A DNA stretch of 10,395 nucleotides, from NCBI GenBank assembly GCA_018500005.2, contig JAHBAP020000378.1:1-10395 (forward strand), written 5' to 3'. Each line of letters begins with the position of its first letter. Position 1 is the stretch's first letter. Origin of the DNA: Mycobacterium sp. (GTDB taxonomy: Bacteria > Actinomycetota > Actinomycetes > Mycobacteriales > Mycobacteriaceae). Below are positions 5,554-10,395 of the stretch, in pieces. The notes under the pieces are model-generated. The model saw only the letters and a program-made list of their open reading frames with translations, did no database searches and was not told the origin of the DNA. The position numbers were made by a program, and so were the translations under genes.

Positions 5554-6882
5554 GTGAGGTCCGAGCGGAAAAAGCTGCTACCGGAGGGCCGGTTGTGGCG
5601 GTCGGAATGCGAACGTTTGCAGCGCCGTCCGCCTGCCCGCAACCAGCACTGGGCCGAAGCCGTCAGCCGCCCGCAGCGGGTGCTGACCTTCGCCGCCTGG
5701 ATTTCGGCGGCCCTCACCGCGATTCTCGGGACACTCCAGACCATCACCGGCGACCGGGTGCTCTACATCGGTCTGATCAACCTCGCCACCGGCGCGTTGT
5801 TCATGTGCGTCCCACTGCTGAACCGGTTGGGCAACGTCATCCCCGCTTTGGCTTTCGTGGTGATCGCGTTCTCTTCCTTGACTTTTGTGGGCTCCCAGAT
5901 CGGTACCGACTCAGGGGTTCAGTTCTACTACCTGGTCTCCGCCTCGATGGCGGTGCTCGTACTGGGCGTCGAACATGTGGCGTTGGCCGGCATGGTGGTC
6001 AGTATCGGTGCCGCTCTTGCGATGTACATGCAGTTCCGGATTCCGCAGGACACCGGTATCCAGCCGCGCTGGGCGCTGGACATGGCCTTCGTTCTGACGA
6101 CGGCGGGCGCCTGCCTGCTGATCTTCCTCACCGTCTGGTACGCCATGCGGGAGGTGGCGCGCGCGGAGGCCGCCATGGAGGTGGAGTACAGCCGGTCCGA
6201 GGCGCTGCTCACCAACATCCTTCCGGCCACGGTTGCCGCACAACTGAAGGACCCGGCACACGGGACCATCGCTGACCGCTACGACGAAGCCTCGATCCTG
6301 TTCGCCGACATCGCCGGCTACACCGAACAGGCCAGCACCATCCCGCCGACCGAGTTGGTCCGGTTTCTCGACCGGCTCTACACCACATTCGACCGGATGG
6401 TGGACCGACACGGTCTGGAGAAGATCAAGACCACCGGTGACGCATACATGGTGGTCAGCGGGGTTCCGACCCCGCGCGGCGACCACATCGAGGCGATCGC
6501 AGACTTGGCGCTGGACCTGACCCGGGCGGTCTCCGAACTGCGTGACCCGCGCGGCAAGCCGGTGCCGATGCGGATGGGCATCGCCGCCGGCCCGGTGGTA
6601 GCCGGGGTGGTCGGTGCCCGTCGGTTCTTCTACGACGTGTGGGGCGACGCGGTCAACGTCGCCTCCCGGATGGAGTCCACCGATATCGAGGGTCGGATTC
6701 AGGTGCCGCAGAACGTCTTCGAACGCCTCCGGCATGACTTCGTCCTCGAGGAACGCGGGGAGATCCAGATCAAGGGCAAGGGCCCGATGCGAACCTGGTT
6801 CCTGGTGAGCCGCAAGCCGGCATTCGAACACCTCGCCGAGAGTGTGCCCTTTGGCCAAGAAAGCGACCTGATCCGACCATAG
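5554..6882 (+). CDS. cya: Membrane class III adenylyl cyclase, Rv1625c (Cya)-like
   Basis: The 442-aa protein converts ATP to cAMP and pyrophosphate at the inner face of the membrane. A cytosolic N-terminus (1-43) is followed by six predicted helices (about 44-62, 68-88, 95-113, 122-140, 142-160, 175-196), a linker with SEALLTNILP, and one class III catalytic domain (about 243-420). All six catalytic residues are present: metal Asp252 and Asp296, adenine-selecting Lys292 and Asp361, and transition-state Asn368 and Arg372. Each is offset by exactly four from the numbering known for M. tuberculosis Rv1625c, whose FYDVWGDAVNVASRMESTD stretch is identical. Such enzymes act as homodimers. In M. 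tuberculosis, Rv1625c-driven cAMP affects cholesterol use. The GTG start has a leaderless-type promoter. The neighbours differ from those I recall at Rv1625c, so this could be an ortholog that has moved or a paralog. Confidence 0.95.
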   Translation: MRSERKKLLPEGRLWRSECERLQRRPPARNQHWAEAVSRPQRVLTFAAWISAALTAILGTLQTITGDRVLYIGLINLATGALFMCVPLLNRLGNVIPALAFVVIAFSSLTFVGSQIGTDSGVQFYYLVSASMAVLVLGVEHVALAGMVVSIGAALAMYMQFRIPQDTGIQPRWALDMAFVLTTAGACLLIFLTVWYAMREVARAEAAMEVEYSRSEALLTNILPATVAAQLKDPAHGTIADRYDEASILFADIAGYTEQASTIPPTELVRFLDRLYTTFDRMVDRHGLEKIKTTGDAYMVVSGVPTPRGDHIEAIADLALDLTRAVSELRDPRGKPVPMRMGIAAGPVVAGVVGARRFFYDVWGDAVNVASRMESTDIEGRIQVPQNVFERLRHDFVLEERGEIQIKGKGPMRTWFLVSRKPAFEHLAESVPFGQESDLIRP

Positions 6883-6902
6883 GACCCACCCTCGACGCCG
6901 TC

Positions 6903-6905
<3 letters not shown>
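6880..6905. terminator. Weak inverted repeat spanning both convergent stop codons
   Basis: TAGGAC and GTCCTA form a 6-bp stem with a 14-nt loop. The left arm begins with the TAG of the cyclase and the right arm ends with the complement of the TAG of the ATPase gene. It may be a weak bidirectional terminator; the stem is short and no U-tract follows. Confidence 0.3.
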
Positions 6906-7660
<755 letters not shown>

Positions 7661-7664
<4 letters not shown>

Positions 7665-8587
7665 ATGTGACCTGCCTCGGTCTGCGCCTTGGCAAGGGCC
7701 TCGAGCTGTTTGGTGGTCAGCTTCCGGGAGATGCCCCGGGAGAAGTGTTTCTCCAGGTAGTACTGACCCACCATCAGCACGCTGGTGATGGCCAGATACC
7801 AGGTGGCCGCCACCAGCAGCAACGGGATGGGCTGGAAGATCACCGCGGAGATGTCCCGGGTACGGGTGTACAACTCCAGCGTGTAGGGCACCGCGGTCAC
7901 CAGCGAGGTGGTCTTGAGCATGCTGATCAACTCGTTGCCGGTGGGCGGGATGATCACCCGCATAGCCTGCGGCAGCACCACCCGGCGCATCGTCATCCAC
8001 CACGACATGCCCAGGGCGGTCGAGGCCTCCAGCTGGCCTTCCGGAACGGAACTGATTCCGGCCCGGATGATTTCGGCCATATAGGCCGCCTCATTGAGAC
8101 CGAGGCCGACGATCGCCAGGATGAAGCTGATCGACAGGTTCCGTAGGTCGATGTGAAAGAACGTGGGCCCGAACGGGATTCCGAGCTGAATCTTCTGATA
8201 CAGCGTCGGGAACAGACCCCAGAACACCAACTGGACGTAGACCGGGGTGCCACGGAAGATCCACAGATAAACCCAGGCGACCGATTTGAGGATCGGATTG
8301 GGCGAGAGCCGCATCACCGCCAGAATGACGCCGAGCACCAGTCCCAGCACCATCGACCAAAACGTCAACTGCAGGGTGTTCCAGGCCGCCTCGGAGACCC
8401 GCTGGTCGAAGAGGTACTTGCGGTAGGTGGCCCAGCCATAAGCCCGGTTGGTGGCCGCTCCGTACAGGAACAGCCCTACCAGGCCGATGATGACCGCAGC
8501 GCCCACCCACCGCCACGGATGCCGAAGCGGGACGGCATCGATGGCGGCGGGCGCGGTGGGCACGGTAGGCACCTGCTCGCCGATCAC
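7661..8587 (-). CDS. Polar amino acid ABC importer, permease (HisM/GlnP type)
   Basis: The 308-aa inner-membrane subunit has an extra N-terminal helix (about 26-46) after a Pro/Ala-rich cytosolic start, then the BPD_transp_1 core beginning near residue 66. Core features are WNTLQLT, the [11 protein letters not shown] stretch (110-120) typical of the His/Glu/Gln/Arg/opine permease family, and a C-terminal EAA loop (about 183-208) with [13 protein letters not shown] and VVLPQA, which docks on the ATPase. A single permease gene implies a homodimer. The start is a GTG at 8587, 4 bp after the receptor stop and without an obvious Shine-Dalgarno, so it is probably translationally coupled. The C-terminal tail (about 280-308) is charged and cytosolic. 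Confidence 0.94.
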
Positions 8588-8591
8588 GGAA

Positions 8592-9521
8592 TCAGCTGAC
8601 CGCCCCGTTGATGACCGGCTTGTCGATCATTCCGGACTCAACGCCCCAGTTGGTCGCGATGGTCTTGTAGGCGCCGCTGTCAATCAGATGCTGCAGGGCC
8701 TTGAGCAACGACTGCGCCAGCGCGGAGTCCTTCTTCACCGGCCAGCCGTAGGGCGCGGAATCGAAGATCGCACCGGCACTCTCGAGTTTTCCGTTGCTCT
8801 GCTTGATGGCATAGGCGGTCACCGGCGAGTCCGCCGACATGGCGTCGGCCTGACCGAGCACCACGGCGTTGGTGACGGCATCCTGTCCGTCGAACTTGAT
8901 GATCTGGATCTCCGGTTTGCCCGCGTTCACGCACGCCTTGCTCTTGGCCGGCAGTTCCTCGGTCTCCTGAATGGTGGTGGCCTGCACGGCGACCTTCTTG
9001 CCGCAGGCGTCCTTCGGATCGACTGCCTCCCCGGGCCGCTGCGCCCACTGGGTACCGGCGGAGAAGTAGGTGACGAAGTCAACCGTCTTCTCCCGCTCCT
9101 TGGTATCGGTGAACGACGACATGCCGACGTTGTAGGTACCGCCCTCGATGGACGGGATGATCTTGGCGAAGTCGGACTCGCGGTACTCCGCGGTCAGACC
9201 GAGCGTCTGGGCGACGGCGTTCATCAGATCGACGTCGAAGCCGATGATCTTGCCGTCGGAATCCTTGAATTCGTTCGGGGTATAGGGGATGTTCACGCCG
9301 ACGATTAGCTTGCCCGTCTCGCGGATGTCCCCGGGCAGGGTGTCGGCGATGTTCTCGACGGGTTTGAGATCCAGGTTGGTGGGAGTGACGGAGGACGCCG
9401 AGCCGCTGTCCGAACCCCCCTCGGTGTTCTTGGCGCAACCTGACAGGGTCAGTGCCCCGGCCATGGCGACGACCGCCGCGGTGCGCCACCAGCGTGGCCG
9501 GACATGTTCTGTGATTGACAC
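8592..9521 (-). CDS. Polar amino acid ABC importer, substrate-binding lipoprotein
   Basis: The 309-aa receptor captures the amino acid outside the membrane and hands it to the permease. A positive N-terminus and hydrophobic core lead to the lipobox LSGC, giving lipidated Cys29, then a Gly/Ser/Ala linker and an SBP_bac_3 (PF00497) fold from about residue 63. Family signs are IIGFDVDLMNAVAQ, the MSSFTDTKEREKTVDF stretch whose Arg143 aligns with the carboxylate-binding Arg of amino acid receptors, and SADSPV (Asp231), the usual position of the amino-group-binding Asp. Cys173 and Cys197 may form a disulfide. The ligand (acidic, amide or other polar amino acid) cannot be decided. The GTG at 9521 was chosen because AGGAG lies 7 nt upstream and the signal peptide then has normal length; a start at 9587 would add 22 unsuitable residues. 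Confidence 0.94.
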   Translation of the reverse strand: MSITEHVRPRWWRTAAVVAMAGALTLSGCAKNTEGGSDSGSASSVTPTNLDLKPVENIADTLPGDIRETGKLIVGVNIPYTPNEFKDSDGKIIGFDVDLMNAVAQTLGLTAEYRESDFAKIIPSIEGGTYNVGMSSFTDTKEREKTVDFVTYFSAGTQWAQRPGEAVDPKDACGKKVAVQATTIQETEELPAKSKACVNAGKPEIQIIKFDGQDAVTNAVVLGQADAMSADSPVTAYAIKQSNGKLESAGAIFDSAPYGWPVKKDSALAQSLLKALQHLIDSGAYKTIATNWGVESGMIDKPVINGAVS

Positions 9522-9528
9522 TGCTCTG

Positions 9529-9533
9529 CTCCT
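9529..9533 (-). promoter_or_regulatory. Shine-Dalgarno AGGAG for the importer receptor
   Basis: AGGAG stands 7 nt upstream of the GTG at 9521 and fixes the start of the first gene of the importer operon. Confidence 0.75.
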
Positions 9534-9587
9534 GAATTCAGACGAATGCGATATCGAGGTGCAAGAAGGAAACTTACAGCCCAGCAA

Positions 9588-9597
9588 GCCGATCGGC
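9588..9597. promoter_or_regulatory. Palindrome GCCGATCGGC in the importer/HdeD divergent region
   Basis: A perfect 10-bp palindrome lies near the middle of the 132-bp gap (9522-9653). Flanking CAGC (9582-9585) and GCTG (9606-9609) add partial outer symmetry. A TAAGTT element at 9572-9577 on the minus strand could be the importer -10 box. The position suits control of the importer, but GC-rich palindromes also arise by chance and no regulator gene is in view. Confidence 0.25.
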
Positions 9598-9639
9598 CTG
9601 CCGAAGCTGTCAATTACCGAATCCGACTACCGGTTTGTG

Positions 9640-9645
9640 TACGCT
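9640..9645 (+). promoter_or_regulatory. Putative -10 box (TACGCT) of a leaderless HdeD-family transcript
   Basis: TACGCT fits TANNNT and ends 8 nt before the ATG at 9654. There is no Shine-Dalgarno, so a leaderless mRNA is likely. Confidence 0.45.
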
Positions 9646-9653
9646 TGTCCACC

Positions 9654-10262
9654 ATGACAACTACTTACTCGGGTGACCGCCCGACTCTTTTCCATCAGGT
9701 CTGGAAGTCGACCGTGCTGTCCGGCGTGCTGGCCATCGCACTCGGGGCGCTGGTGCTGCTGTGGCCCGGAAAGACTCTGCTGGTGGCGGCGTTCCTGTTC
9801 GGCGCCTACCTCCTGGTTTCCGGAATCGCCCAGGTATTCCTCGCCTTCGGCCTGCATTCCTCGGCAGGCAGCAGGATTCTGCTGTTCATCAGTGGAGCAG
9901 CCTCGCTGATCCTGGCCGTGCTGGCGTTCCGGCACTTCGGTTCCGACCCCGCCACAGCGCTGCTGCTGCTGGCCATCTGGATTGGTATCGGGTTCATCTT
10001 CCGCGGAGTCGCGGCTACCGCCACCGCCATCAGCGAGTTCCACGGGACCCCCGGACGTGGCTGGAGCATCTTCTTCGGTCTGGTCTCGGTCCTCGCCGGA
10101 ATCATCTGCCTCGCCTACCCGTTCGACTCCTTGGTCACGCTGACCCTGGTGGTCGGCATCTGGCTCATCGTGATCGGCGTGTTCGAAATCATCGCAGGCT
10201 TGCAGCTTCGCAAGACCGGCCATGAGATCCGATCCACGGTCAACGAGGCTCTCGGCCGCTGA
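9654..10262 (+). CDS. HdeD family (DUF308) membrane protein
   Basis: The 202-aa protein is nearly all membrane, with six predicted helices arranged as three tandem DUF308 hairpins (about 20-65, 75-125 and 138-184). Each has a Gly-rich first helix, and hairpins one and three have the typical xxPxxxLxxL turn (LWPGKTLL, AYPFDSLV). Hairpin two has a degenerate turn (FGSDPA). The E. coli founder HdeD is linked to acid resistance at high cell density; the molecular activity is not known, and that role should not be assumed here. A short charged cytosolic tail follows residue 185. The ATG at 9654 was chosen over an upstream in-frame ATG at 9546 because the extra 36 residues are basic, unlike the family, and overlap the promoter region. 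It is divergent from the importer. Confidence 0.92.
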   Translation: MTTTYSGDRPTLFHQVWKSTVLSGVLAIALGALVLLWPGKTLLVAAFLFGAYLLVSGIAQVFLAFGLHSSAGSRILLFISGAASLILAVLAFRHFGSDPATALLLLAIWIGIGFIFRGVAATATAISEFHGTPGRGWSIFFGLVSVLAGIICLAYPFDSLVTLTLVVGIWLIVIGVFEIIAGLQLRKTGHEIRSTVNEALGR

Positions 10263-10275
10263 GAAAGAGCACTTG

Positions 10276-10314
10276 GGCGGGCGCGGATCGCAGTCCCTGC
10301 GGTCCGCGCCCGTC
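10276..10314 (+). terminator. Strong hairpin terminator after the HdeD-family gene
   Basis: From 10278 to 10312 the sequence folds into a 16-bp stem with one internal T-G pair and a TCC loop; the outer stretch CGGGCGCGGA pairs with TCCGCGCCCG. A G-T and a G-C pair can extend it to 10276-10314. It lies 14 nt after the stop codon. The following GTCGTCTTA is only weakly U-rich, as is common in high-GC actinobacteria. Confidence 0.85.
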
Positions 10315-10325
10315 GTCTTAGGGTT

Positions 10326-10339
10326 ACCCTGATCAGGGT
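10326..10339. promoter_or_regulatory. Perfect 14-bp palindrome ACCCTGATCAGGGT, possible operator
   Basis: The site is fully symmetrical. A further AGGGT at 10320-10324 forms a second inverted pair with the left arm, so AGGGT/ACCCT/AGGGT occur in 20 bp. Two candidate -10 boxes, TAGGGT (10319-10324) and TACCCT (10325-10330), overlap it. That places the palindrome across the likely promoter of the gene at 10369. The binding protein is unknown. Confidence 0.4.
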
Positions 10340-10356
10340 CGATATTTCTACAAGTT

Positions 10357-10360
10357 GAGG
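10357..10360 (+). promoter_or_regulatory. Shine-Dalgarno GAGG for the gene at 10369
   Basis: GAGG is spaced 8 nt from the ATG at 10369, so this gene probably has a normal leader, unlike the leaderless HdeD-family gene before it. Confidence 0.55.
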
Positions 10361-10368
10361 CGGGAAAT

Positions 10369-10395
10369 ATGACTGAATATCCGGAATCCCCGGAC
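10369..10395 (+). CDS. N-terminal fragment of an unidentified gene
   Basis: Only nine codons are present (MTEYPESPD) before the window ends. The ATG has a GAGG ribosome site 8 nt upstream, and a terminator and palindrome precede it, which supports a true gene start. A Pro/Glu-rich beginning is common in mycobacterial membrane proteins with a cytosolic leader, but the fragment is too short for a call. Confidence 0.55.

Noticed and set aside
5911..6858. 315-codon minus-strand frame
   Set aside because: It is antisense to the cyclase and rich in His/Arg/Asp/Gly without family motifs.
8592..9587. Receptor start at 9587
   Set aside because: It would place 22 extra residues before a normal lipoprotein signal and ignore the AGGAG site 7 nt upstream of 9521.

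Overview
The window looks like chromosomal DNA from a mycobacterium, most likely an environmental, fast-growing type, although nothing here fixes the species. The pointers are high GC, a membrane adenylyl cyclase that closely matches M. tuberculosis Rv1625c (Cya) as I remember that sequence, a DUF4333 secreted protein, a Thr/Ala-linker lipoprotein, a kinase fused to a lipocalin-like domain, and many leaderless genes with a TANNNT -10 box 6-8 nt before the start codon.

Layout. Positions 1-3543 hold a minus-strand pair: a type-B carboxylesterase (2023-3543) followed by an aminoglycoside-phosphotransferase-like kinase (1-1997) that carries a large C-terminal beta-rich domain and runs off the left edge. 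Positions 3544-3619 form a compact divergent promoter region. Positions 3620-4636 hold two plus-strand genes for exported proteins, a lipoprotein and a small DUF4333 protein, which end at a bidirectional hairpin terminator (4654-4683). Positions 4691-5434 (minus) encode a three-helix membrane protein, divergent from the class III adenylyl cyclase (5554-6882, plus). Positions 6903-9521 (minus) are a complete polar amino acid ABC importer operon: lipoprotein receptor, single permease, ATPase. Positions 9654-10262 (plus) encode an HdeD/DUF308 membrane protein with a strong hairpin terminator. The first nine codons of another plus-strand gene close the window at 10369.

How the genes work together. 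The importer is a self-contained unit: receptor and permease are 4 bp apart, and permease and ATPase share an ATGA overlap. The esterase and kinase could act in sequence on an ester and its alcohol, but that is inference. The cyclase makes cAMP at the membrane and has all six catalytic residues. Nothing in the window links these modules to one another.

I see no mobile element, CRISPR array, tRNA or rRNA, and no clear new multi-gene system. The most informative signals are the kinase-lipocalin fusion at the left edge, the six putative leaderless starts, two palindromes placed like operators (2010-2021 and 10326-10339), and an Rv1625c-like cyclase beside a divergent membrane protein and an amino acid importer.
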